From Subdoligranulum variabile (lineage in GTDB: Bacteria; Bacillota; Clostridia; Oscillospirales; Ruminococcaceae): a DNA stretch of 64,000 nucleotides. Positions within the stretch are counted from its first letter, which is position 1, and each line of letters opens with the position of its first letter. A program made the position numbers and the translations under genes. The notes under the pieces are model-generated. The model was not told where the DNA came from. It ran no database searches and saw nothing but the letters and a program-made list of their open reading frames with translations. The stretch is from contig SFKI01000001.1 in NCBI GenBank assembly GCA_004554775.1, forward strand, positions 155,707 through 219,706, in the 5' to 3' direction. This document shows positions 33,766 to 42,509 of this stretch, in pieces.

Positions 33766-34971
33766 TTAGTTGATGAACGCATCGTGGATGGCGGCGACGG
33801 CCTTGTCAGCATCCTGCTCATCAATGATGACGCTGATCTTGATCTCACTGGTGGAGATCATCTTGATGTTGATGTTCTGGTTGAACAGCGCTTCAAACAT
33901 CGTGGAGGCCACGCCGGAGTGGCTCTGCATACCGGCACCGACGATAGAAACCTTGGCGCAGCCCTTGTCGACGGTGATGTCCCCGCCGCCGATGCGGGAG
34001 GTGGCGTTCTTCAGGGCGGAGACAGCACTCTCGGCATCGCCCAGGGGCACGGTGAAGCTCATATCCTTGCGGCCGTCGCGGCCGGTGGTCTGCAAAATGA
34101 TGTCAACGTTGATGTTCTTCTGAGCCAGCAGGCTGAAGATCTTGAAGGACATACCCGGTACATCGGGAACATCCTTGACGGTCAAAACGGCGACGTCGGT
34201 GTCCTTCGCCACGCCTTTAATGAGCATACCTTCCACTTTGGTTTCCTCCTTAACAACGGTGCCGGGCACCGGGTTGATGCTGGAAATAACCTCCAGCTCG
34301 ACATTGTACTTTTTGGCCAGCTCGACGCTGCGGTTGTTCAGCACCTGCGCGCCCAGGGACGCCAGCTCGAGCATTTCGTCAAAGGTGATCTCCTTCAGTT
34401 TGGTAGCCTTGGGGATCTTGCGCGGGTCGGCGGTGTAAACACCTTCGACGTCGGTAAAGATCTGGCAGCGGTCTGCATGCAGGGCAGCCGCCAGCGCCAC
34501 AGCGGACGTATCACTGCCACCGCGGCCCAGAGTGGTGATATCGTCCGAACGGTTCAGGCCCTGGAAGCCTGCCACGACGACCACGCGGTTGCGGGCCAGC
34601 TCGCTCTCGACACGCTCGGTGTCCAGGCGCTTGATACGGGCCTTGGAGTAGGCGCGGTCGGTGTTGAAACCGGCCTGCCAGCCCGTCAGGCTGATGGCGG
34701 AAACACCCAGTTCCTGCAAGGCCATCGTCAGCAGGGAGATGGAGATTTCCTCACCGGCAGCCAGCAGCATATCCATCTCACGATGCGACGGGTCCGAGGT
34801 GATCTCGGCTGCTTTGGCGATGAGGTCGTCGGTCGTATCGCCCTGGGCGGAAACGACCACAACAACATCGTTGCCGGCGTTGCGCGTATTCATGACAATG
34901 CGCGCCACGTTGAAGATGCGGTCACGGTCTTTTACCGATGAGCCGCCGAATTTTTGCACGATCAATCCCAT
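33766..34971 (-). CDS. lysC: Aspartate kinase
   Basis: This kinase is the first step from aspartate to lysine, threonine and methionine. The N-terminal IVQKFGGSSVKD signature, TLGRGGSDTSAVALA and two C-terminal ACT domains (one at SIVGAGMQSHSGVASTMFEA) are clear. At 401 residues it is a monofunctional enzyme. It is the last gene of the ACT-hom-thrB-lysC operon and likely under allosteric control through the ACT domains. GAGGAGGAAC precedes the ATG. Confidence 0.96.
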   Translation of the reverse strand: MGLIVQKFGGSSVKDRDRIFNVARIVMNTRNAGNDVVVVVSAQGDTTDDLIAKAAEITSDPSHREMDMLLAAGEEISISLLTMALQELGVSAISLTGWQAGFNTDRAYSKARIKRLDTERVESELARNRVVVVAGFQGLNRSDDITTLGRGGSDTSAVALAAALHADRCQIFTDVEGVYTADPRKIPKATKLKEITFDEMLELASLGAQVLNNRSVELAKKYNVELEVISSINPVPGTVVKEETKVEGMLIKGVAKDTDVAVLTVKDVPDVPGMSFKIFSLLAQKNINVDIILQTTGRDGRKDMSFTVPLGDAESAVSALKNATSRIGGGDITVDKGCAKVSIVGAGMQSHSGVASTMFEALFNQNINIKMISTSEIKISVIIDEQDADKAVAAIHDAFIN

Positions 34972-35000
34972 AGGATACCTGTTCCTCCTCTATAACGGCG

Positions 35001-35891
35001 TCAGCTTACCACTGCGCCGACGTTATCGGCCAGCAGCCGATGAACGGTAAAATGATGCAGCGGGCCATCCGCTGCCAGTGCCGCTGCGGCACGGTCAAAG
35101 AATTCCTGGTCATCTTTATGCACAACGGCCATGATGGTAGGCCCGGCGCCGGAAATATAGACAGCCAGCGCACCAAGATCCTGGGCCAACTCAAACACTT
35201 CGTCGCCGCCGGTGATAAGAGGCAGGCGGTACTGCTGGTGCAGCACATCCTTGGTAGCCACGCCCAGCAGCGCGTAGTTGCCATCGCAGAAGGCAGCGGT
35301 AGCAAGCGCAGCGCGGGACAGGTTGTAGACGGCGTCCTTATGGCTGACCATAGCAGGCAGGGCCGCACGGGCCTTGGCCGTCAGCAGACGGAAGTCCGGC
35401 ACGAATGCGGCAAACGCCAGTTCGGTGTCGATCTCTTTTTTAACGCTGTAGACCTGGCCTTCATCGATGACGCTGGTGACGAAGCCGCCCAGCATGGCGG
35501 GTGCTACGTTATCGGGGTGGCCCTCGATCGAAGTTGCCAGCGTCAGCATCTGGCGGCGGGTCAGCTTATTGCCCAGCAGGGCGTTGGCCCCCAGGATACC
35601 GGCCACGATGCAGGCCGAGCTGGAGCCCAGGCCGCGCGCCATCGGAATGGTGTTTTTCTGGGTAATGCGCAGGCCCTTCAGCGGGATACCCAGCTGGTCA
35701 TATACCACGCGGGCCGAGCGGTAAACCAAATTGTTCGAGCCTGTCGGGATATGGGTGCCATCCACCGAAGAGATCTGGATGCGGTCGGCTTCCTCAAACG
35801 TAAACGTATTGTACATCGAAACTGCAAGGCCCAGCGAGTCAAAGCCCGCGCCCACATTGGCGCTGGTAGCCGGGACGGTAACAGTGATCAT
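35001..35891 (-). CDS. thrB: Homoserine kinase
   Basis: ThrB is a GHMP kinase that phosphorylates homoserine for threonine synthesis. The ATP loop PMARGLGSSSACIVAG lies at about residues 84-99, the N-terminus VTVPATSANVGAGFDSLGLA is diagnostic, and ISGAGPTIMAV is the third GHMP motif. It is 296 residues long. It lies between hom and lysC; threonine synthase is not in the window. Confidence 0.96.
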   Translation of the reverse strand: MITVTVPATSANVGAGFDSLGLAVSMYNTFTFEEADRIQISSVDGTHIPTGSNNLVYRSARVVYDQLGIPLKGLRITQKNTIPMARGLGSSSACIVAGILGANALLGNKLTRRQMLTLATSIEGHPDNVAPAMLGGFVTSVIDEGQVYSVKKEIDTELAFAAFVPDFRLLTAKARAALPAMVSHKDAVYNLSRAALATAAFCDGNYALLGVATKDVLHQQYRLPLITGGDEVFELAQDLGALAVYISGAGPTIMAVVHKDDQEFFDRAAAALAADGPLHHFTVHRLLADNVGAVVS

Positions 35892-35916
35892 TCTGCTCTC
35901 CCCTTTTCCGCACGGC

Positions 35917-37146
35917 TTATTCAGCCAGCTTCTTCATCGCCAGTTCGACCTTGCCGCCGAGGACTTCGATCTTTTTGCCGATTTCCTCGATCTGGGCGGC
36001 GTTGGCGGCGTCCACCAGGTAAGCGGCCTGGCCGCCGGTCTCAAAGACCGTGTGGCCCGCACCGGCCACGCTGGGCAGCAAGGCAGCGGAAACACCGCTG
36101 ACGCGGATGTACCAGGGGTAGACGGCTTCGTCTTTCAGCTGGCCGTCCAGTTTTTCAGCCGGTTTCCAGAACAGGCTGTCGTGGACATGCACGCCATCCT
36201 TCAGTGCGTCGATGACATCAGCCACCACGGCGCTGGCGGTGGGCAGCTTGCCAGCGCCCTTGCCGTAGAATACGACATCGCCGAGCATGTCGCCCTTCAT
36301 CAGCACGGCGTTGAACACATCGTCCACACCTGCCAGCTGATTGGCGTTGGAGACCAGCATCGGCTCGACACCGGCGGCCATATTCCCGTTCTTGCCCTCA
36401 TCATACCAGGCGATAAGTTTGATGGCGGCGTCCAGCTTTTCAGCAGCCTGGATATCGGCTACCGTGATGTCGCGGATTCCGCGGGCCGGGATGTTATCGG
36501 GGTAAACATGATGGCCGCAGGCCAGGCTGGCCAGAATTGCGATTTTGCGGCAGGCATCGCGGCCGTCCACATCATCGCCGGGGTCTTTCGTTTCGGCATA
36601 GCCAAGCTGCTGGGCGATTTTGAGGGCCTCATCAAAGCCCATGTTCTCGCGCTTCATCTTGGTCAGCATAAAGTTGGTGGTGCCGTTGACGATGCCCTGG
36701 ATCTTGCTGATGTGGTTGGCGGCCAGGCACTGGTGCATCGGGGTAATGATGGGCGTGCCGCCGCCGACGCTGGCTTCAAACAGGAACGCGGCGTTATGCT
36801 CTTTGGCAAGAGCCAGCAGCTCCGCGCCGTAGGTGGCGACCATCTCTTTGTTGGACGTGCAGACGCTGCGGCCGCTTTCCAGGCACTGGCGGACATACGG
36901 GTAGGCAAACTTGGTGCCGCCGATGGTCTCGACCACGACCTTGACCTCGGGGTCACCAAGGATGGTGTCGATCGAGTTGGTAAAAAGCGCGGCGTCCGGC
37001 GAAGCGGAAAAATCGCGGACATCGAGAATATATTTGACTTCCACCGGCTCGCCTGCACGGCGGGCGATGGATGCCGCATTGCGGCGGCAGACTTCCAGCA
37101 CGCCGCTGCCGACGGTGCCAAAGCCCATGATTGCAATTTTAGCCAT
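35917..37146 (-). CDS. hom: Homoserine dehydrogenase
   Basis: Hom reduces aspartate semialdehyde to homoserine. The NAD(P) loop is IMGFGTVGSGVLEV. The catalytic domain shows GIVNGTTNFMLTKM and GDDVDGRDACRKIAIL, and a C-terminal ACT domain begins near YPWYIRVSGV. At 409 residues it is usual for Firmicutes. GAAAGGGG precedes the ATG. It follows the ACT-domain gene by about 40 bases. Confidence 0.96.
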   Translation of the reverse strand: MAKIAIMGFGTVGSGVLEVCRRNAASIARRAGEPVEVKYILDVRDFSASPDAALFTNSIDTILGDPEVKVVVETIGGTKFAYPYVRQCLESGRSVCTSNKEMVATYGAELLALAKEHNAAFLFEASVGGGTPIITPMHQCLAANHISKIQGIVNGTTNFMLTKMKRENMGFDEALKIAQQLGYAETKDPGDDVDGRDACRKIAILASLACGHHVYPDNIPARGIRDITVADIQAAEKLDAAIKLIAWYDEGKNGNMAAGVEPMLVSNANQLAGVDDVFNAVLMKGDMLGDVVFYGKGAGKLPTASAVVADVIDALKDGVHVHDSLFWKPAEKLDGQLKDEAVYPWYIRVSGVSAALLPSVAGAGHTVFETGGQAAYLVDAANAAQIEEIGKKIEVLGGKVELAMKKLAE

Positions 37147-37188
37147 GAGAAAAAGTTCCCCTTTCGGTAATTCTTACAGCAGTTGTTT

Positions 37189-37617
37189 TTATGCGCCGCG
37201 GTGGATCTCAACCACGCAGGGTTGGCGGGAAAGCCGGGTGAGCATCTCATCGACCGACATCTGCATGGTGCCGGTGCGGACGGTGACTTCCACCTGGGCT
37301 GCGCCGTTTTCCGGGCGGGACTGGGTGATGGTCACGATGGACGCGCCCGCCGCCGAAATGCCGGACAGCAGCCCTTGCAGGGCACCCGTCTTATCCAGCA
37401 GCGTAGTCACCACGGTGATGGTCTCGCGGCCGGTCTCGGCATCAAAGACAGTATCCTTATATTTATAGAAAGCACTGCGGGAAATACCGGCCTGGCGGGC
37501 AGCAGCCGAAATATTGGGCACCGCCCCCGAGGCTAAAAGCTCTTTGGCCTGCAACACCTTACCGAAAACTTCCGGCAGGACATCGGCATCGACCAACAGG
37601 AAACGACGTTCAGGCAT
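37189..37617 (-). CDS. ACT-domain protein, UPF0735/PheB-like
   Basis: The 142-residue protein has an N-terminal helix-turn-helix-like stretch (ISAAARQAGISRSAFYKYKD, about residues 37-56) and a C-terminal ACT domain (ITVVTTLLDKTGALQGLLSG). This family often sits beside hom in clostridia. Leading the hom-thrB-lysC operon suggests an amino-acid-sensing role, but direct DNA binding is not shown. AAGGAGG precedes the ATG and a TTGCAA/TATAGT promoter lies at 37659-37687. Confidence 0.85.
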   Translation of the reverse strand: MPERRFLLVDADVLPEVFGKVLQAKELLASGAVPNISAAARQAGISRSAFYKYKDTVFDAETGRETITVVTTLLDKTGALQGLLSGISAAGASIVTITQSRPENGAAQVEVTVRTGTMQMSVDEMLTRLSRQPCVVEIHRGA

Positions 37618-37658
37618 CGTGTCTCCTCCTTGCGTACATTTGTGTTTCAGTAGGACTT

Positions 37659-37687
37659 ACTATAGCACGGAAAGCGCAGACTTGCAA
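37659..37687 (-). promoter_or_regulatory. Promoter for the ACT-hom-thrB-lysC operon
   Basis: On the minus strand TTGCAA and TATAGT are 17 bases apart, 42 bases before the first start codon. No T-box or attenuator is seen in the short leader. Confidence 0.75.
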
Positions 37688-37800
37688 GCCTTTTTGGGCA
37701 TTTTCCCTGCACTTTTCCTGCATTTTATGCAGTTTGACGGTTTGCCCCCGTTTATCCACCACGATTTTTGTGCATGGACAACTGTTTTTCTTACACGTAC

Positions 37801-37835
37801 AAAGTCCCCCGGCTGTGCTACAGTCGGGGGGCTTT
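37801..37835 (-). terminator. Terminator after the class A PBP
   Basis: On the minus strand AAAGCCCCCCGACTGT pairs with ACAGCCGGGGGACTTT across a 2-4-base loop. Confidence 0.7.
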
Positions 37836-37858
37836 GTGTTCAAATGGTTTTACCTTGT

Positions 37859-40402
37859 TTACTCGGTGGGTTCGGTGGTGGTATCACCGGCCTGGGCACC
37901 CTCGGCCGCAGCCTGGGCCAAGGCGGCGAAGGGATCGTTCTCAGGCGAAGCATAGCTGCTGTCGGGCATGTTATCCTCGGTGTAGTAGCCGATAGCACCG
38001 CCGCCGGAGATGATGGCACCCGTGGAGGTATCGAAGTGCTTCTCCACGACATTTTCGCTGGTGTCGAACTCCTTGTAGGGCAGGTCGGCCTGCAGCTCGT
38101 TCATCATGTTCTTCCAGGCCTGCTGAATAGGAGTACCCCATTTACCGCCCTTGTACAGAGACATATCCTCCGGGCGGTCAAAGCCCCACCACAGGGCCGT
38201 GACATAGTACGGGGTCAGCGCCGCAAAGGTGTAATCCTTGTTGTTGCTGGTCGTACCGGTCTTGGCGACGGCATCCATGCCGCCCGCCTCGGGCACACCG
38301 ATGCTGGAAGCCGTGCCGCCGGTCTTGAGGACGTTGGCAAGCATACGGTTCATGATCTGCGCAGTCTCAGGGCTGATGGCCTGGGTGGTGTTGATATACT
38401 TGGTGTTGTCCAGCACCGTATTGCCGAGGTAATCCTCGACTTCGGTGTAGTAGTGCGGGGTGGTGAAAGTACCGTTGTTGAAGATGGAGAAGGCACCGGC
38501 CAGCTGCACCACGGTCATACCGCGGCTCTGGCCGCCCAGCACCAGAGGTGCCAGGTCCATATCGTTTTCGGCGCTGATATAGCTGCATTCCAGCGTATCA
38601 TGCACAAAGTTGTACAGGTAATCCACGCCGACCATGTTGCCGACCCAGACAGCCACCGTGTTGTAGGACTGACGCAGTGCGTCATACACGAGCATGGGGT
38701 TGCCCTGGCCGCCGACACCGCCGTAGTTGGTGGGCCAGTCACGCCAGATATCGCTGCGAGACTGCGCGGCTGCGGAGTACTTGTCCATATAAGAGTACTG
38801 CTCTTTCAGCACTTCCTTGTCGGCTGCGGAGTAGAACGGTGCATCCAGGATCTGGGAAGAGTAGTTGATCAGGCCGTAATCCAGTGCCAGACAGTACGCG
38901 CCGATGGGTTTCATCGTAGAACCCGTCTGGTGCGGAAGTGTGGCGCGGTTAGTGCCCAAGTCATACTGCTTTTCGCCAATGCCGCCGCCGATGCCCAGGA
39001 TGTTGCCGCTGTAGTCCAGAATGGCAGCGGATGCCTGGGTGCGGACCTTCTCGTAAACGCAGAGATAGACGGTATCGTCGTTGGGGTAGTTGGGGTCGGT
39101 GGAGGTGCCGGTCTTGAGCGTGGTCTCGGTCTCATCGGTGTAGATGGGGATGTCCTCGACACCGTAGACTGCGTAGCCGTCTTTGGTGATGGGCAGGCCG
39201 GTGGCTTCATCGTACTGCACCTCATCCCAGCTGCTGGTGTCGGCGGGATAGTCGCGCAGGGCGACCGGGGCCTCGTGCCAGAGGGCGGGGATGGCGTCAT
39301 CGGCGTTGTAGAGTTCTTCCTCGATGACGGCCTGAACCTTGGGGTCAACGGTGGAGTAAACACGCAGACCGCCGTTAAAGATCAGTGAGCTGGCTTCCTC
39401 GGCCGTGTAATTGGCCTTGGTCTGCAAGTCGTTGAGCAGCTCATAGTAAAGTGCATCGGTGAAGTAGGAGTTGTTGGAGGTGCGGGTCACATTCTCGGCG
39501 CCGCCCTTGCTCTCGACGACCTTGATTGTCTCGGCGGTGGCGGAGTTGTACTCGTCCTCGGTGATGTAGCCCTGGGTGTACATCTCATACAGTACATGGT
39601 TGCGGCGCTTCATCAACTGTTCAGGGTTGGTGAAGGGGTTGTACTTGGTGGGGTTTTTGGTGATGGAGGCCAGAACGGCGCACTCCGAGAGGGTCAGATC
39701 CTCGACATGCTTGCCGAAATACTCGTTGGCACCGGCCTCCATGCCGCAGACGATACCGGTCAGCGGGATGGTGTTGAGGTAGGCCTCAAGGATCGTCTCC
39801 TTACTGTATTTGTTGGACAGGCCGAGCGCGCGGAAGATTTCGCGCACTTTACGCATCTTATCGGTCTCGTTATCGCCGGTCAGGTTTTTGATCAGCTGCT
39901 GCTCCAGCGTGGAAGCACCCTGCTGGGAGCCGTAGAGCGCGTGGTCAGTGAACTCGTTGAGGGCGGCACCGATGGTACGCTTGATGTTGATGCCGGGCTC
40001 ATTGTAGAAGTCCTTATCCTCGATGGCGATAACGGCGTGCTGCAAGTTCTCCGGCATGGCGGAAAGCTCGCGCCAGATGCGGTTTTCGCCCTTGGTCAGC
40101 TGGGCGTATTCATCGCCGTTTATATCGTATATAATGGTGGTCTGCTTATTTTTTTGGTTATCCAGGTCCAGGACCTCGCCATCGTCTGCCGTGACCTGCA
40201 CAATGTACATTGAGAGCAGGACACCGCCCACGCTGGCTGCCATGATGCAGACGCAAAGCAGGCAGCCCAGGAAGCGGAAAAATGCCGCCACCGGGTGGCG
40301 CTTGCGCTTCGGTTTCTTTTTCTTGGGTACCGGCTGCCCGGTGGCCCCTGCGGTAGATTTTACGCCATCGGTTGAAATATGGCGCGGCTGTTTGGGTTCT
40401 AT
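37859..40402 (-). CDS. Class A penicillin-binding protein (PBP1A type), probable ATA start
   Basis: This bifunctional enzyme polymerises glycans and crosslinks peptides outside the membrane. A basic cytoplasmic tail (KKKKPKRKRH) and membrane segment precede the glycosyltransferase domain (VIAIEDKDFYNEPGIN, QGASTLEQQLIKN) and the transpeptidase domain with STMK, S-Y-N and VAKTGTTSN. The annotated-style GTG at 40291 would cut off the basic tail and has no ribosome site. Upstream in the same frame AAAAGGAGG is followed after 8 bases by ATA (40402-40400), just after an in-frame TAA. No ATG, GTG or TTG lies between. ATA is therefore the best start, giving 847 residues; a sequence error is the alternative. 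Confidence 0.85.
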   Translation of the reverse strand: MEPKQPRHISTDGVKSTAGATGQPVPKKKKPKRKRHPVAAFFRFLGCLLCVCIMAASVGGVLLSMYIVQVTADDGEVLDLDNQKNKQTTIIYDINGDEYAQLTKGENRIWRELSAMPENLQHAVIAIEDKDFYNEPGINIKRTIGAALNEFTDHALYGSQQGASTLEQQLIKNLTGDNETDKMRKVREIFRALGLSNKYSKETILEAYLNTIPLTGIVCGMEAGANEYFGKHVEDLTLSECAVLASITKNPTKYNPFTNPEQLMKRRNHVLYEMYTQGYITEDEYNSATAETIKVVESKGGAENVTRTSNNSYFTDALYYELLNDLQTKANYTAEEASSLIFNGGLRVYSTVDPKVQAVIEEELYNADDAIPALWHEAPVALRDYPADTSSWDEVQYDEATGLPITKDGYAVYGVEDIPIYTDETETTLKTGTSTDPNYPNDDTVYLCVYEKVRTQASAAILDYSGNILGIGGGIGEKQYDLGTNRATLPHQTGSTMKPIGAYCLALDYGLINYSSQILDAPFYSAADKEVLKEQYSYMDKYSAAAQSRSDIWRDWPTNYGGVGGQGNPMLVYDALRQSYNTVAVWVGNMVGVDYLYNFVHDTLECSYISAENDMDLAPLVLGGQSRGMTVVQLAGAFSIFNNGTFTTPHYYTEVEDYLGNTVLDNTKYINTTQAISPETAQIMNRMLANVLKTGGTASSIGVPEAGGMDAVAKTGTTSNNKDYTFAALTPYYVTALWWGFDRPEDMSLYKGGKWGTPIQQAWKNMMNELQADLPYKEFDTSENVVEKHFDTSTGAIISGGGAIGYYTEDNMPDSSYASPENDPFAALAQAAAEGAQAGDTTTEPTE

Positions 40403-40586
40403 GGGAACCGCCTCCTTTTACAGAATAAAGCGCTGCGGCAAAAGCCGTCACACAGAATCGCATAATGCTATAGAATGGATTATACCACAAAATACAGGCA
40501 AAAGTACAGTCCCGGAGACAAAATTCACAACTTTTTGATTTTGTGGCGGTGGTACGTCCATACTAGTGGAAAAGGAGCGTGAAACT

Positions 40587-40895
40587 ATGGAAAATGCACA
40601 AAAATCGGCAAAATATTTGTATCTTTCGCTACTGGGGGCGCTGGCAGTGCTTTGCATTGCGGCGGGTATCTGGTGGTTTATCCGCGGCCAGCAGGCAGCT
40701 GAGCCGCGCTACCTGTTAAAAGACAACGGCGGGCACCCGGCGCTGTATGCCATCGACGGCAGCGGGCCGCTGGCCAGCTACAACGAGATCTACACCCGGC
40801 TTTTGCCCGAGGGGGACGCGCTGGCCTTGCAGCAGGGCGTGCCCATTACCGACGAGCGCGAGCTGCAAAAGCGGCTGGAAGATTACGGCCTGTAA
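40587..40895 (+). CDS. Small membrane protein with BofC-like C-terminal domain
   Basis: The 102-residue protein has one membrane segment near the N-terminus (about residues 13-33, LYLSLLGALAVLCIAAGIWW) and an outside domain with GGHPALYAIDGSG, EIYTRLLPEGDALALQQGVP and a closing RLEDYGL. This pattern resembles the C-terminal BofC domain of sporulation and related proteins: a short beta domain ending in a D-Y motif. AAAGGAG precedes the ATG at 40587. It is transcribed away from the PBP gene. Confidence 0.6.
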   Translation: MENAQKSAKYLYLSLLGALAVLCIAAGIWWFIRGQQAAEPRYLLKDNGGHPALYAIDGSGPLASYNEIYTRLLPEGDALALQQGVPITDERELQKRLEDYGL

Positions 40896-40919
40896 GTGCG
40901 GGAAAGCTGCGAATTTGCC

Positions 40920-40948
40920 TTGCGCGGCGGGGCTTTTTATGGTATATT
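40920..40948 (+). promoter_or_regulatory. Promoter for the acyl carrier protein cluster
   Basis: TTGCGC and TATATT are 17 bases apart, 45 bases before the ACP start. Confidence 0.55.
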
Positions 40949-40993
40949 ATAGTTAACTACCATATTAAAGGCAAAACAAAGGAGTACCCTATT

Positions 40994-41233
40994 ATGACTG
41001 AACAGGAAATTTTGGCCGCTGTGCAGGATATTTTCCGCGATAATTTTGACGATGACAGCCTGGAGATCACCCGCGCCACCTGCGCCGATGACATTGAGGA
41101 TTGGGACAGCCTGGAGCAGATCAACCTGCTGACGGCGATCGAGAAGAAGTTCAACATCAAATTCAAGCTCTCTGACGTGCGCGGTTTGAAGGATGTGGGA
41201 GATCTGTTGGATCTGGTGGCCAGAATGGTCTGA
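40994..41233 (+). CDS. Acyl carrier protein
   Basis: The 79-residue acidic helical protein carries the phosphopantetheine site W-D-S-L-E-Q (Ser39). The N-terminus and the FKLSDVRGLKDVGDLLDLV helix fit the family. It is not next to fab genes, so it is probably a dedicated carrier for the MaoC and reductase enzymes that follow rather than the housekeeping AcpP. AAAGGAGTACC precedes the ATG. Confidence 0.9.
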   Translation: MTEQEILAAVQDIFRDNFDDDSLEITRATCADDIEDWDSLEQINLLTAIEKKFNIKFKLSDVRGLKDVGDLLDLVARMV

Positions 41234-41323
41234 TTCCCTTCGGGGCTGCAATCCCATTGATATTCTATTCAGGCGGCCCGTGCCGCCTTTTTTCGCAGCT
41301 GCGCAGTGTAAGGAGAGGTTTGC

Positions 41324-41740
41324 ATGAATCACTATACCCTTGCCGAGATGGTGCCCGGTCTGAGTGCGGAATTTACCGTGACCGTCACCGAGGAAATGAT
41401 GGACCAGTTCAGGGCCATCACCGGCGATGTTTCCCCCATCCATATCGACGCCGACTACGCCAAAGACCGTGGATTTCCCGGCCGGGTGGTGTACGGCATG
41501 CTGGGGGCCAGCTTTTTCTCGACACTGGCAGGTGTTTACCTGCCTGGTGAGCACTGCCTGCTGCACGGCGTGGAATGCAAGTTTGCCAAGCCGATTTTTA
41601 TCGGCGATGTGCTGACGGTCAAAGGCACCGTTGAGCGCGTAAGCGAGATTGGCAGCGAAGCCGAGATCAAGGCCGTTATCACCAATCAGGACGGCAAGCG
41701 GGTCACGCGCGGCATCATCAAAGCGGGTCTGGCAAAATAA
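41324..41740 (+). CDS. MaoC-like (R)-hydratase/dehydratase
   Basis: The 138-residue single hot-dog protein has the hydratase signature DVSPIHIDADYAKDRGFPGRVVYGMLGASFFS, with the catalytic D-x4-H (D38 and H43 by count, VSPIHID) preserved. It should add or remove water on an acyl-ACP or acyl-CoA. It lies between the ACP and the reductase. AAGGAGAGG precedes the ATG. Confidence 0.88.
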   Translation: MNHYTLAEMVPGLSAEFTVTVTEEMMDQFRAITGDVSPIHIDADYAKDRGFPGRVVYGMLGASFFSTLAGVYLPGEHCLLHGVECKFAKPIFIGDVLTVKGTVERVSEIGSEAEIKAVITNQDGKRVTRGIIKAGLAK

Positions 41741-41765
41741 AAACGATTGAGGGAGGTTTTTTCCC

Positions 41766-42509
41766 ATGGCATATACTTACCTGATCACCGGTGCGACCAG
41801 TGATGTAGGCCGTGCGCTGATCGAACGGCTGCTGCAAAGCGCCCCGGCTGATACGCTGGTGCTGGCCCAGGGCTGCGGCGATCTGGCCAAAATGGCCGAG
41901 CTGTGCCGCCGGTATCCCGGCCAGCTGCGCACCTATGACGTAGACCTGTCCGACCGGGCCAAGGTGGATGCGTTTGTGGAAATGCTGGCGGCGGACGCCC
42001 CTGCCCCGACGCATTTCATCCATCTGCCTGCGCTGCCGGTGGTCAATACCAAGTTCAAGGCGTTTGACCAGCGCCGGTTTGATCTGGATCTGGAAATTGA
42101 AGTACACAGCGCCGTGCGGCTTTGCAAGGCCGTGCTGCCTGCGATGGCCCGCGCCAAATTCGGCCGCGTGCTGTTCATCCAGACCAGCTATACCATCGGC
42201 TGCCCGCCCAAAAACACCGCCGCCTACGTGATGGCCAAGAGTGCCATCGGCGGGCTGGTGAAGAGCCTTGCCGTAGAGTATGCCAAATTCGGCGTTACGG
42301 TCAACTGCGTGGCTCCCAGCATGATGGAGACCAACTTCCTGAAAGACACGCCCGACCTCATCGTGCAGGCGGCGGCCGAGGATAACCCGATGGGCCGCAA
42401 CGCCACCCCGGCCGATGTGGTACCTGCAATGACGTTCCTGCTTTCGGACGAGGCGGGCTTCATTACCGGCGTAACGCTGCCGGTCACGGGAGGTTCGGCC
42501 ATTGTCTGA
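41766..42509 (+). CDS. Short-chain dehydrogenase/reductase (FabG-like)
   Basis: The 247-residue protein has the Rossmann loop as TGATSDVG (residues 9-15), slightly unlike the usual T-G-x3-G-I-G. The catalytic Ser141, Tyr154 and Lys158 (Y-V-M-A-K) are intact. The C-terminal GFITGVTLPVTGG is typical. It likely reduces a 3-ketoacyl-ACP. Its end overlaps the next gene by eight bases. GGGAGG precedes the ATG. Confidence 0.85.
   Translation: MAYTYLITGATSDVGRALIERLLQSAPADTLVLAQGCGDLAKMAELCRRYPGQLRTYDVDLSDRAKVDAFVEMLAADAPAPTHFIHLPALPVVNTKFKAFDQRRFDLDLEIEVHSAVRLCKAVLPAMARAKFGRVLFIQTSYTIGCPPKNTAAYVMAKSAIGGLVKSLAVEYAKFGVTVNCVAPSMMETNFLKDTPDLIVQAAAEDNPMGRNATPADVVPAMTFLLSDEAGFITGVTLPVTGGSAIV

Noticed and set aside
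37514..39388. 624-codon plus-strand frame opposite the class A PBP
   Set aside because: It is antisense to a gene with all transglycosylase and transpeptidase motifs.
40158..40490. Minus-strand frame just upstream of the PBP as a separate gene
   Set aside because: It is in a different frame from the PBP and overlaps its ATA-started N-terminus; it has no motif.
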